A DNA stretch of 64,000 bases from M3007 sp044347755. Lineage in GTDB: Bacteria > Bacteroidota > Bacteroidia > Chitinophagales > Saprospiraceae. Below, one piece after another: positions 35,820-44,056 of this stretch (the stretch's first letter is position 1; each line of letters starts with the position of its first letter). The notes under the pieces are model-generated. The model did not search any database. It had not been told where the DNA came from and saw nothing but the letters and a program-made list of their open reading frames with translations. The DNA is taken from NCBI GenBank assembly GCA_044347755.1, contig JBIKUE010000006.1, positions 1-64,000 of the forward strand, in the 5' to 3' direction. The translations under genes and the position numbers were made by a program.

Positions 35820-36860
35820 TTATTTTTTCTTACCGTAACGCCGGAAATATTCCCGGTAAGTGATCATTCGGTGCTGTTCTTCATCCCAGAGTTTGTTGAA
35901 CATACATTTGAGACTTTCCAGGAAGGTGATCTTGTTAGCAACCTGATCCATGATCGGGTTTTCGTTATGGCAACGGGCCAGTTCGTAGTTGGGCACCAAA
36001 GGATTCAGGTGGTGAATGTGGTGGTAGCCAATATTACCCGTAAGCCAGTGGAATAGCTTTGGTAACTTATAAAAAGTGCTTCCCTGAACGGCGGAGCGGA
36101 TGTAATCCCATTTGTCTTTCCACTCTTTATAGGCTGTTTCATGTTGGTGTTGCACATAAAAAAACCAAATGGCAATAATGGCAAAAAACAACAGGATAGG
36201 CAGATGCACCATCAAAAAGGCTTTGTAGCCCAGCAGTAAAATAATACCTACATGCAAGCCGATCAGTAGCAGATTGTGTTTCAAAAGCGCTTTATGGGCA
36301 TGCTCCCAGCCTTTCAATCGGATAAGCGGAAAACGGTTTTGGATCAACAGATACCAGGCTGGCCCGATTACAAACAGCACCGGAAAACTCCGGAATACTG
36401 CGTAGTGTAATTTCTTGTACCAGGGTAAAGCTTTAAACTCAGCCACCGTCAGGAGGTTGATATCTCCAATGTCCCGGTGTTCCCAAAGCAAGCCGTTATG
36501 GCCGTGGTGGAAATTATGACTTTTTGCCCAATAACGATAAGGCATAAAACTGATCATACTGCAAATTTCACCAATGACATCGTTGGCTTTTCTGGAACCG
36601 GTGAACGACTGGTGTCCGCAGTCATGTTGAATGATAAAGATGCGAACCAGGAAAAAAGCATTTACCATAGCCAGGGGCAATACCAGCCAGAAGGATATAT
36701 CGATCAGGAGATACATGGCAATCCAGATGGCAATAAAAGGCAGAAACGAGTTAAGGATCTGTATGGTAGCCTTTCTGGAGTCAGGTAGTTGGTAGGCTTT
36801 TACGATGGATGGCAGTTGCTGGAGCAGAGAAGGGTCGTAATTGTACTTTTGATGTCCCAT
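35820..36860 (-). CDS. Membrane fatty acid desaturase
   Basis: Di-iron acyl desaturase of the FADS/DesA class in the inner membrane, introducing double bonds into lipid acyl chains to adjust fluidity. The three histidine boxes are complete: HDCGH (79-83), HNFHH (115-119) and HHIHH (280-284). Hydrophobic pairs lie around 40-75 and 155-235. Length 346 is normal for the omega-6/delta-12 group. The regiospecificity cannot be told. It is a single gene with a very strong hairpin after it. Confidence 0.93.
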   Translation of the reverse strand: MGHQKYNYDPSLLQQLPSIVKAYQLPDSRKATIQILNSFLPFIAIWIAMYLLIDISFWLVLPLAMVNAFFLVRIFIIQHDCGHQSFTGSRKANDVIGEICSMISFMPYRYWAKSHNFHHGHNGLLWEHRDIGDINLLTVAEFKALPWYKKLHYAVFRSFPVLFVIGPAWYLLIQNRFPLIRLKGWEHAHKALLKHNLLLIGLHVGIILLLGYKAFLMVHLPILLFFAIIAIWFFYVQHQHETAYKEWKDKWDYIRSAVQGSTFYKLPKLFHWLTGNIGYHHIHHLNPLVPNYELARCHNENPIMDQVANKITFLESLKCMFNKLWDEEQHRMITYREYFRRYGKKK

Positions 36861-36979
36861 TGAATGTTAAAAAACTCGTGCGAAATGAATGGTGGTCAAT
36901 AGAGGTTTGCCAGCGTTTCTGTAAAGCGCTGCTAAAGTCCGACATTTCTTCGTTTCGTAGTGAATGCTTGTGTATTAAA

Positions 36980-38023
36980 TTACAAACCGATGATGCGCTG
37001 AAGCAGAGCTTCGTCAATTTTACCGCCGGCAAAATCATCAAAAGCTCGTTCTGTACCTTTTATCATGTGATTAGCGATAAATGGAGCGCCTTCTTTGGCG
37101 CCTTGTTCGGAGTCCTTGATGCAACATTCCCATTCGAGAACAGCCCATCCGTTAAATCCATATTGAGTGAGTTTGGAAAATATGGATTTGAAATCCACTT
37201 GCCCGTCACCTAGGGAGCGGAATCTGCCTGGTCGGTTTACCCAGTCTTGAAATCCTCCGTAAACACCACTTTTTCCGGTAGGATTAAATTCTGCATCTTT
37301 AACATGAAACATCTTAATTCGTTCATGGTAATGGTCGATATATTGCAGATAGTCCAGTTGTTGGAGCACAAAGTGGGAGGGGTCATACAAGATATTGCAA
37401 CGCACGTGATTGCCGGTAGCTTCCAAAAAGCGTTCAAACGTAACGCCATCATGCAGGTCTTCGCCAGGGTGGATCTCATAGCAAACATCTACGCCACATT
37501 CGTCAAATACATCCAGAATGGGCTTCCACCGAGCCGCCAATTCTTTGAATCCCGCTTCCACTAATCCCTGCGGGCGTTGTGGCCATGGATATACCGTGTG
37601 CCAGATCAATGCTCCTGAAAAAGTAACATGTGCGTTTAATCCAAGGTTTTTGCTGGCTTTAGCGGCATTTTTGAGGGTTTGAATGGCCCACTCGGTCCGG
37701 CCTTTTGGGTTGCCGCGAAGGTGCTCCGGGGCAAAAGTATCGAACATCAAATCATAAGCCGGGTGTACGGCTACCAACTGGCCCTGTAAATGCGTAGATA
37801 ATTCCGTTATCTGCACCCCGCAATCCTCCACACGTCCACGCAGATCATCACAATAAGCTTTGCTTTCTGCCGCTTTTTCCAGATCAATGAGCCGGCTATC
37901 CCAAGTTGGTATCTGAACGCCGGTGTAGCCATGGCTGGCAGCCCAGCGACAAATTGTTTCCAGGGAATTGTAAGGGGCAGTGTCGCCCATAAATTGTGCA
38001 AGAAAAATAGCAGGACCTTTCAT
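36980..38023 (-). CDS. Sugar phosphate isomerase/epimerase-like TIM barrel protein
   Basis: Member of the AP-endonuclease-2/xylose-isomerase-like superfamily. Candidate metal ligands sit in CYEIHPGED (about residues 180-188), DPSHF, FHVKDAE and the final VLEWE strand, spaced as in myo-inosose or tagatose epimerase relatives. Length 347 is usual. The substrate cannot be assigned from the sequence and there is no sugar gene neighbour. No signal peptide. Divergent from the following membrane-protein gene. Confidence 0.85.
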   Translation of the reverse strand: MKGPAIFLAQFMGDTAPYNSLETICRWAASHGYTGVQIPTWDSRLIDLEKAAESKAYCDDLRGRVEDCGVQITELSTHLQGQLVAVHPAYDLMFDTFAPEHLRGNPKGRTEWAIQTLKNAAKASKNLGLNAHVTFSGALIWHTVYPWPQRPQGLVEAGFKELAARWKPILDVFDECGVDVCYEIHPGEDLHDGVTFERFLEATGNHVRCNILYDPSHFVLQQLDYLQYIDHYHERIKMFHVKDAEFNPTGKSGVYGGFQDWVNRPGRFRSLGDGQVDFKSIFSKLTQYGFNGWAVLEWECCIKDSEQGAKEGAPFIANHMIKGTERAFDDFAGGKIDEALLQRIIGL

Positions 38024-38068
38024 GAATGTGGTTAATGTGGTTAATAAGGGGAATGTTTGCGGGCAAAA

Positions 38069-38764
38069 ATGAAGCGATTTTTACTTTTGCCAAAACAATT
38101 CTTTCTAATGGCTCATGATTTGAAGCTTTTGCCTGAAAACAGGACGTTTGTGATTCCTCCGATAATCTATGCTTTGGTGTCAAATGCCTTGCAGATCTAT
38201 GGAATCATAGTTTTAGGCTGGCACTTCTTTCCGATCCTATACTTATGGTGGTGGGAAGAAGTGGTACTGAGCACCTTCGGATGGTTTAAACTAAGACGTA
38301 TGCGACTATTTTTATGGCAAAAAGAGTCCGCAGAAGCGGTCGCTGAGGGAGAAACGTCTGCTAAAACCCGGTTTTTTTTGCTGGCAGTGTATTTTGTGTT
38401 CGTAGTAGTATTGGCTGGTTTTTTGTTTGCTCCGGATGGGTCTGCCATTCAAAATATACTCACCATTTTCTTTAAGAACAAGGTTTTTAACCTGAATCTC
38501 CTATTCTTTATAGCCATTCAAGGCTGGATCTACTGGCGGGATTTTTACCACAATATAAATTACGATAAGGTACCGGTAGCGGAACTTCGGAATACCTTTG
38601 ACACCCGAAGCGCTGTCATACATGCCGGCTTGCTTATAGGTGCATTTATGTGCTACCTTTTACCCAAATTTAATCTGCAAACAGAGCATGCTTTCATGTT
38701 TGGCTTTATGGCGGTGAAAACCATTGTGGAGCTTTGGGGGCTTCGCAAGAAGAGCGGTTTATGA
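38069..38764 (+). CDS. Hypothetical integral membrane protein, DUF6498-like
   Basis: About six hydrophobic segments over 231 residues, with a conserved-looking YLWWWEEVVLSTFGWFK block after the second and a WRDFYHNINYDK loop before the fifth. It resembles the DUF6498 group, a tentative recollection. Role unknown. Start options are ATG 38069 or ATG 38108; the first is chosen because the following MKRFLLLPKQFF segment is compatible with a membrane protein. The stop codon runs directly into a TTTATGGGG repeat. Confidence 0.65.
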   Translation: MKRFLLLPKQFFLMAHDLKLLPENRTFVIPPIIYALVSNALQIYGIIVLGWHFFPILYLWWWEEVVLSTFGWFKLRRMRLFLWQKESAEAVAEGETSAKTRFFLLAVYFVFVVVLAGFLFAPDGSAIQNILTIFFKNKVFNLNLLFFIAIQGWIYWRDFYHNINYDKVPVAELRNTFDTRSAVIHAGLLIGAFMCYLLPKFNLQTEHAFMFGFMAVKTIVELWGLRKKSGL

Positions 38765-38784
38765 GGTTTATGGGGTTTATGTTG
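38761..38784. repeat. TAAACCCC-family repeat (reverse strand)
   Basis: GGTTTATGGGGTTTATG follows the TGA stop directly. The G-rich strand is the mRNA sense. Confidence 0.6.
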
Positions 38785-38817
38785 ATGAATTGAAACGATT
38801 CTTTTAAATTTTTCTTT

Positions 38818-40098
38818 ATGGAATGGATTATGATTTTCTGCTTTGTGGCTGGCTATGTAGCCATAACTATGGAGCACACCATAAAAATCAACAAAGCTGC
38901 CAGTGCTATAGTGGCAGGCGTTTTGTGTTGGACGGTTTATGTGCTGGGGGGCTATGATGCGCATGATGTAAACCACCATCTTTCTGAGCATTTATCAGAA
39001 ATTGCGGGAATTATTTTCTTTTTGCTGGGCGCAATGGTCATTGTGGAATTAATTGATGCGCATGATGGTTTTGAGAATATCACCCAACGGATTAAAACCA
39101 CAGATAAACGAAAGCTTTTGTGGTCGGTAGGGATCATTACTTTTTTCCTTTCGGCGGTGCTTGACAACCTGACCACTACCATTGTGATGGTCAGTTTGTT
39201 GCGAAAACTACTGGGGGATCGTGAGGATCGGATGACCTTTGCAGGTCTGGTCATCATAGCAGCCAACGCCGGAGGCGCATGGTCGCCATTGGGTGATGTT
39301 ACGACAACCATGTTATGGATTGGAGGTCAGGTTACGGCTGCGAACATTATCCTGATGTTGTTTTTGCCAAGTTTGGTTTGCCTTTTATTGCCGCTATGGC
39401 TTTTGGCACGCAAAATGAAAGGAAAAGTCCAGGCTCCCACTAAGGAAGAAGGGGATGAAGGAAGTTATAGCACACCCTTTGAACGGAATACGGTTTTTGG
39501 GATTGGTATAGGTGCACTGCTTTTTGTACCGGTATTCAAAACCATAACTCACCTGCCACCCTACATGGGCATGCTATTGGGTTTAGGTGTGATGTGGATC
39601 CTTACTGAATTGATACATAGCGGTAAAGACGAGATCGAAAAAGGGCCCAAATCGGTTAATCATGCCTTGCGAAAAATAGATACACCGAGCATTTTGTTTT
39701 TTTTCGGTATTCTGATAGCTATTTCCGCTTTGGAGAGCGTGGGTATTTTGAGGTCTATGGCCACCTGGCTTGATGAAACCATTGGTAATGTAACCATAGT
39801 GGGTGTTTTGATCGGTTTTTTATCGGCAGTAGTGGATAATGTGCCCTTGGTGGCAGCAGCTCAAGGGATGTATACCCTTGAAATTTATCCGGCTGATAGT
39901 TTTTTCTGGGAGCTGATCGCTTATTGCGCCGGAACTGGCGGAAGTGCCCTGATTATTGGCTCTGCGGCTGGCGTGGCAGCCATGGGGATGGAAAATATTA
40001 GTTTTACCTGGTATTTACGAAAGTTTACCCTGCTTGCCTCTATAGGTTATCTGGCGGGAGTAGCTGTTTACGTGTTACAGCACCAGATTTTTGGATAA
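38818..40098 (+). CDS. nhaD: NhaD-type Na+/H+ antiporter
   Basis: Sodium/proton antiporter of the inner membrane, using proton entry to expel Na+ (or Li+). About 11-12 hydrophobic helices. Two inverted repeat signatures are visible: SAVLDNLTTTIVMVSLL and SAVVDNVPLVAA, each with the essential Asp-Asn pair, together with NAGGAWSPLGDVTTTMLW and GTGGSALIIGSAAG. Length 426 agrees with NhaD. It is in the same direction as the preceding membrane protein with about 50 bp between. Confidence 0.92.
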   Translation: MEWIMIFCFVAGYVAITMEHTIKINKAASAIVAGVLCWTVYVLGGYDAHDVNHHLSEHLSEIAGIIFFLLGAMVIVELIDAHDGFENITQRIKTTDKRKLLWSVGIITFFLSAVLDNLTTTIVMVSLLRKLLGDREDRMTFAGLVIIAANAGGAWSPLGDVTTTMLWIGGQVTAANIILMLFLPSLVCLLLPLWLLARKMKGKVQAPTKEEGDEGSYSTPFERNTVFGIGIGALLFVPVFKTITHLPPYMGMLLGLGVMWILTELIHSGKDEIEKGPKSVNHALRKIDTPSILFFFGILIAISALESVGILRSMATWLDETIGNVTIVGVLIGFLSAVVDNVPLVAAAQGMYTLEIYPADSFFWELIAYCAGTGGSALIIGSAAGVAAMGMENISFTWYLRKFTLLASIGYLAGVAVYVLQHQIFG

Positions 40099-40171
40099 GG
40101 ATTAAGAAAAAGGGTGATTCTGGCCAGCAGATTTGCCAACTTTGCACCTTAAACCAATTTTCCACCACGAT

Positions 40172-41440
40172 ATGCAACAGGAGGTTTCTCTGGAATATGC
40201 CAGGCAACTTGACGCACAGGATACCCTTCACTCTTTTCGGGCGCAATTCATTTTCCCTCAGCATCAGGACAAAGATGTGCTTTACCTGTGCGGTAATTCA
40301 CTTGGCCTTCAGCCTAAGACCGTCCGCGCCGCGCTTTTACATGAACTCGATCATTGGGCAGAACATGCTGTGGAAGGGCACTTTCGGGGCGATCTTCCCT
40401 GGATGCATTACCATAAGTTCCTGAAAGAACAATCGGCCCGATTGGTTGGCGCACACCCTCATGAGGTGGTGGTAATGAATACCCTGACGGTGAACCTGCA
40501 CCTGATGATGACTTCTTTTTATCGCCCAACTGCTACCAGATATAAGATCATTATGGAAGCTGGTGCTTTTCCCAGCGATCAATATGCCATGGAAAGCCAG
40601 GTGCGTTGGCATGGATTCGAGCCGGAAGATGCCATTGTTGAAATTGCGCCAAAAAATGGAGAGGATCTGCTTCATACAGAGGATATTCTGGCAACGATTC
40701 GTGAACATGGCGAAAGTGTAGCATTGGTGATGTTTGGAGGCGTCAACTATTACACTGGCCAGTTTTATAACCTGGAACAAATAACCCGGGCCGGCCATTC
40801 GGTTGGCGCACAAGTGGGCTTTGACCTGGCTCATGCTGCCGGAAACGTACCCTTACAATTGCACAACTGGGGTCCCGATTTTGCGGTATGGTGCAGTTAT
40901 AAATATCTGAACTCCGGTCCTGGAGGTCCCTCCGGAGCTTTTGTTCACGAGCGCCACGCCAACAATCCTGAACTGCCCCGTTTTGCTGGCTGGTGGGGAC
41001 ATGATGAAAAGGAGCGATTTCAGATGCGAAAAGGCTTTAAACCTATGTTTGGTGCGGATGGCTGGCAGTTGAGTAATGCGCAGATATTTTCCTTTGCCGC
41101 GCACAAGGCCAGTTTAGATTTATTTGATGCGGCGGGAATGGACAATCTTAGGGCTAAAAGTTTAAAACTGACTGCCTTTTTGGAACAAATCCTTATTAAG
41201 TTGAATGAAGGCCAGCACTTGTTCAGGATCATCACACCAACCGATCCCGCCCAGCGTGGCTGCCAGCTATCGCTCCTCACGGATCATCGCGGCAAGGCAT
41301 TATTCGATTTCTTCTCAGACCATGGAATTATGGCTGATTGGCGTGAACCCAATGTCATCCGTTTTGCGCCAATACCAATGTATACTTCATTCGAAGATAT
41401 CTGGCGGGTTGGAGAGGTTGTCCGGGCATTTCAAGGATGA
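40172..41440 (+). CDS. kynU: Kynureninase
   Basis: PLP enzyme cleaving kynurenine or 3-hydroxykynurenine to (hydroxy)anthranilate plus alanine, in tryptophan degradation or the de novo NAD pathway. LCGNSLGLQPK (39-49) binds the substrate, DLAHAAGN (218-225) carries the PLP-pyridine Asp, and Lys244 in CSYKYLNSGPGG forms the Schiff base. FAGWWGHD follows. I start at ATG 40172; the in-frame TTG 13 codons earlier is unneeded. Length 422 is standard. No other kynurenine-pathway gene is adjacent. Confidence 0.95.
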   Translation: MQQEVSLEYARQLDAQDTLHSFRAQFIFPQHQDKDVLYLCGNSLGLQPKTVRAALLHELDHWAEHAVEGHFRGDLPWMHYHKFLKEQSARLVGAHPHEVVVMNTLTVNLHLMMTSFYRPTATRYKIIMEAGAFPSDQYAMESQVRWHGFEPEDAIVEIAPKNGEDLLHTEDILATIREHGESVALVMFGGVNYYTGQFYNLEQITRAGHSVGAQVGFDLAHAAGNVPLQLHNWGPDFAVWCSYKYLNSGPGGPSGAFVHERHANNPELPRFAGWWGHDEKERFQMRKGFKPMFGADGWQLSNAQIFSFAAHKASLDLFDAAGMDNLRAKSLKLTAFLEQILIKLNEGQHLFRIITPTDPAQRGCQLSLLTDHRGKALFDFFSDHGIMADWREPNVIRFAPIPMYTSFEDIWRVGEVVRAFQG

Positions 41441-41460
41441 TTTTTTACTTTCAATCTTAA

Positions 41461-41681
41461 ACATGAGTCATCCCGAATTTTTCTTGGTTGCTCCTGTTTA
41501 TATGATCAAATCGCATCCCGGACCTCGCAAGAGGTCCAACTTACGCCGCGAGATTGGACCTCTTGCGAGGTCCTAAAATCACATAACCCATTTTGCTACA
41601 AAGGTTAGACCTCTGCCGAGGTCTGCTGCGCAAAGCCATAAAACAAACATGAGCCACCCCAAAATTCGGGATGACTCATGT
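41461..41681. repeat. Nested extragenic palindromes (REP-like cluster)
   Basis: Outer perfect 21-bp inverted repeat: 41461-41481 and 41661-41681. Inside are two hairpins GGACCTC-GCAA-GAGGTCC (41520-41537) and its mirror (about 41556-41573), together a perfect 20-bp inverted repeat (41520-41539, 41554-41573). A diverged third hairpin AGACCTC-TGCC-GAGGTCT lies near 41608-41625. The right part of the outer repeat also pairs locally with 41647-41660. Confidence 0.8.
41645..41681 (-). terminator. Terminator of the thioredoxin-like gene
   Basis: ACATGAGCCACCCC (41647-41660) pairs with the mirror at 41667-41681. The same sequence recurs as a hairpin after the Lrp gene (55606-55640). Confidence 0.65.
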
Positions 41682-41700
41682 TTTCCGCGTATGGATCAGA

Positions 41701-42189
41701 CTACTTGGTCAGTGTCTTGAACAACTCTTCCAATTCCAGTTCATCACCGGGGGTATAGCCATTGTGTTCAAAAACAATGATTCCGTTTTTATCCAGCACA
41801 TAAGTGTGCGGAACCGCCTGGATGTTTGCGGCAGTTTGTAATTCCTTTGATGGATCCACCAGAATGCGGTATTCCCAGCCTTTTTCTTCCACCATGGCAG
41901 GGATTTTGGCTGCCGTACGTGAATCATCAACGCTGATAGCAACCAACTCCACACCGTATTTTTCCTGCCATTCCTCGTAATAATCCTTAATGGCGTCGAG
42001 CTCTTTTTTACAAGGTGAGCACCAGGTAGCCCAAAAACTGATCACAGTGATTTTACCGGTCTTTCCTAACTCCTGGACATTCATGGTTTTACCTTCCAGC
42101 GTTTTGATGTTTGCCGAAGGAAGTGTTTTTTGTGCAGTGAGAGATAGTGTGCAGAGAAGCGCTGTAAGCGCAAATAGCATTTTTTTCAT
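41701..42189 (-). CDS. Secreted TlpA/ResA-like thioredoxin-family oxidoreductase
   Basis: Periplasmic disulfide reductase or redox helper. Signal peptide MKKMLFALTALLCTLSLTA (1-19). The thioredoxin fold follows with the redox motif WCSPC (Cys57, Cys60) in SFWATWCSPCKKE and the cis-proline region AVPHTYVLD. Length 162 is that of stand-alone TlpA-like proteins. The start at 42189 agrees with the promoter at 42238-42267, which rules out the longer frame. It is transcribed alone, between a lysozyme gene and the REP cluster. Confidence 0.9.
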   Translation of the reverse strand: MKKMLFALTALLCTLSLTAQKTLPSANIKTLEGKTMNVQELGKTGKITVISFWATWCSPCKKELDAIKDYYEEWQEKYGVELVAISVDDSRTAAKIPAMVEEKGWEYRILVDPSKELQTAANIQAVPHTYVLDKNGIIVFEHNGYTPGDELELEELFKTLTK

Positions 42190-42237
42190 TGGAAGTGGTT
42201 GAAATACTCGTTTAAACAGAAAAAAGCAATTAAGTTG

Positions 42238-42267
42238 CAAAAATACTGGCCTATTCCATGTGCGCAA
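42238..42267 (-). promoter_or_regulatory. Promoter of the thioredoxin-like gene
   Basis: Minus strand: TTG (42267-42265), 19 nt, TATTTTTG (42245-42238), ATG at 42189. Consensus spacing and boxes. Confidence 0.65.
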
Positions 42268-42284
42268 GCTACTTAACCCCTTGT

Positions 42285-42335
42285 TAACCTATAAACCCCA
42301 TAAACCCACATAAACCCCATAAACCCCATAAACCT
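42285..42335. repeat. TAAACCCC short tandem repeat
   Basis: Six units of 7-10 nt. It overlaps the stop codon of the GH25 gene (minus). On that strand the mRNA reads UAG then GGUUUAUGGGG repeated, with at least four G-runs. Confidence 0.8.
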
Positions 42336-43155
42336 AAGGAATACAAAGCTTCTTCAACGCAATAGTATCTCCGTTAAATACATTAAAATCTACCCGCTCG
42401 TTAATACCGTTTACATTGCCCCGATCGCTGTGTTGCCAGAAATGCCATGGCTCATCATCCGGCATGTCAAAATCCGAAACATGATAATGAGCAATCCAAA
42501 AGCGGTACCCCTTAAATGCCTCATTATCAGCAAAGTAGTTTTTGTAAAAATCCCGGTTGGTGTATAAAATGGGCTTTACTTTATAATGCCTTTCCATGAG
42601 CTCCAGGCATTCTTTGGTGTATTTCTGAATCAAAGATTTAGCCATTCCTCTGGTCTCTTCCACATCCAGCACTGGAGGCAGATCGCCGGAACGCAGCTTA
42701 ACGGCCTTGCTGAATTGAAGTGCCTGATCCTTGGCGCTGGCGTTGGGAAGGAAAAAATGGTAGGCGCCACGGATGATGCCTGCCTCCCTTGCTCCCTTCC
42801 AGTTGCGCTCAAATTCCGGATCTTTAATCCAGGTGCCTTCCGTTGCCTTGATGAAGACAAAATGGACCTTGATATTGCCAACCTTCATGTTTTTTACCCG
42901 GTTCCAGTCTACCCGACTTTGCCATCTGCTTACATCAATACCGTGCACCTTGTATCCGCCGGGAATACGAATGCCAAATTCCTTATATTCCTTGTAATGA
43001 ATGGGGTATTCCAGCAATGATCGCAGGCGATAGCGTAACTCCGGACTGAATATCAACACAATGAGCAACACCACCACCAGCGTGGTCCAGAATTTTCGCG
43101 CATCGCCTTCACTGCGTGCGTAATCTGGTGGAAGGATGCGGAAGAATCGAAACAC
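42334..43155 (-). CDS. GH25 family lysozyme (membrane-anchored)
   Basis: N-acetylmuramidase-like hydrolase acting on peptidoglycan. One N-terminal membrane segment (about 24-38) anchors it with the catalytic domain outside. GH25 marks: GIDVSRWQ (72-79, Asp74), FVFIKATEG (99-107), and the catalytic pair Asp164/Glu166 in PVLDVEE, plus WIAHYHVS and the C-terminal WQHSDRGNVNGI. Length 273 fits. It may serve in cell-wall remodelling or as an antibacterial enzyme; there is no immunity gene nearby. Confidence 0.92.
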   Translation of the reverse strand: MFRFFRILPPDYARSEGDARKFWTTLVVVLLIVLIFSPELRYRLRSLLEYPIHYKEYKEFGIRIPGGYKVHGIDVSRWQSRVDWNRVKNMKVGNIKVHFVFIKATEGTWIKDPEFERNWKGAREAGIIRGAYHFFLPNASAKDQALQFSKAVKLRSGDLPPVLDVEETRGMAKSLIQKYTKECLELMERHYKVKPILYTNRDFYKNYFADNEAFKGYRFWIAHYHVSDFDMPDDEPWHFWQHSDRGNVNGINERVDFNVFNGDTIALKKLCIP

Positions 43156-43211
43156 AGGATGGAGAAAAAAGGGTTTTCTTTTCGGTTGTATTCAGGCAAT
43201 TTCAGGGCCAA

Positions 43212-43988
43212 TTATTTACCCGTGAATTCCGGCTTTCGTTTTTCCAAAAAAGCTGCTACTCCTTCTTTGTAATCATATGTTTGTCCGGCTGTGCTTTGTA
43301 GTTGGTCTTCCACCTTGACTTGTGCTGCAAAGTCGTTGGAAAAGGTTTGGTTAAGTGCTTGTTTGGTAAGGGCCAATCCACGAGTGGGCATATTTGCAAG
43401 GGTTTCAGCCATTTTCAGACTGTCGGCTGCAAAGGTGTCATCCGGGAATACTTTCCAAATCATACCAATGGAAGCAGCTTCCGTTGCAGAAATTTTATCG
43501 GAAAGCATCATGAGTGCTGCTGCACGCTGCAGGCCCACCAGCCTGGGCAGTGTCCAGGTGCCACCTGAGTCAGGTATCAGTCCAATTTTGGAAAATGCCT
43601 GGGTAAAAGAGGCTGATTCCGCCGCCACCACTATATCGCAGGCCAATGCGATATTGGCCCCAGCTCCTGCCGCTACACCATTTACAGCAGCTACCACAGG
43701 TTTCTCCAGATTCCGAATTTTTAGTACCATTGGATTGTAACCAGTACCAATGATCTCGGTTAAAGTGGGACCATTAGGATCAGTAACTTCCTGCAGATCC
43801 TCGCCTGCACAAAAAGCCTTTCCAGTCCCGGTGATATAAACAGCCCGAATGCCATCGTCATTGGCACAAATGTCCAACACCTCCAAAATTTCCATACGCA
43901 TGGCGTGGTGCATGGAGTTGAATACCTGCGGACGGTTGAAGCTGATACGTGCGACTGCGTTTTCTATGGAAAAGGTGATATGTGTCAT
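43212..43988 (-). CDS. Enoyl-CoA hydratase/isomerase, PaaG-like
   Basis: Crotonase-fold enzyme. It is closest in memory to PaaG, the epoxyphenylacetyl-CoA isomerase of phenylacetate degradation. GKAFCAGEDLQEV (56-68) has the first oxyanion-hole segment, DPNGPTLTEIIGTGYNP and AVNGVAAGAGANIALACDI carry the second, and Asp140 in GLIPDSGGTW is the PaaG catalytic acid; the glutamate of true hydratases is not at the usual place. The start is ATG 43988; 23 upstream in-frame codons (Ser-Asn-Pro repeats) are an artefact of a spacer microsatellite. Overlap with beta-oxidation is possible. Confidence 0.85.
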   Translation of the reverse strand: MTHITFSIENAVARISFNRPQVFNSMHHAMRMEILEVLDICANDDGIRAVYITGTGKAFCAGEDLQEVTDPNGPTLTEIIGTGYNPMVLKIRNLEKPVVAAVNGVAAGAGANIALACDIVVAAESASFTQAFSKIGLIPDSGGTWTLPRLVGLQRAAALMMLSDKISATEAASIGMIWKVFPDDTFAADSLKMAETLANMPTRGLALTKQALNQTFSNDFAAQVKVEDQLQSTAGQTYDYKEGVAAFLEKRKPEFTGK

Positions 43989-44001
43989 GGGAGAGGAAAA
44001 G

Positions 44002-44056
44002 TTTGACGGGTTTGACGGGTTTGAAGGGTTTGACGGGTTTGAAGGGTTTGAGCTCA
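44002..44056. repeat. 9-nt tandem repeat between two genes
   Basis: Five units of TTTGACGGG/TTTGAAGGG at 44002-44051, followed by the 14-bp palindrome GTTTGAGCTCAAAC at 44046-44059. The array ends at the aminotransferase stop codon (44054-44056). Confidence 0.8.
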
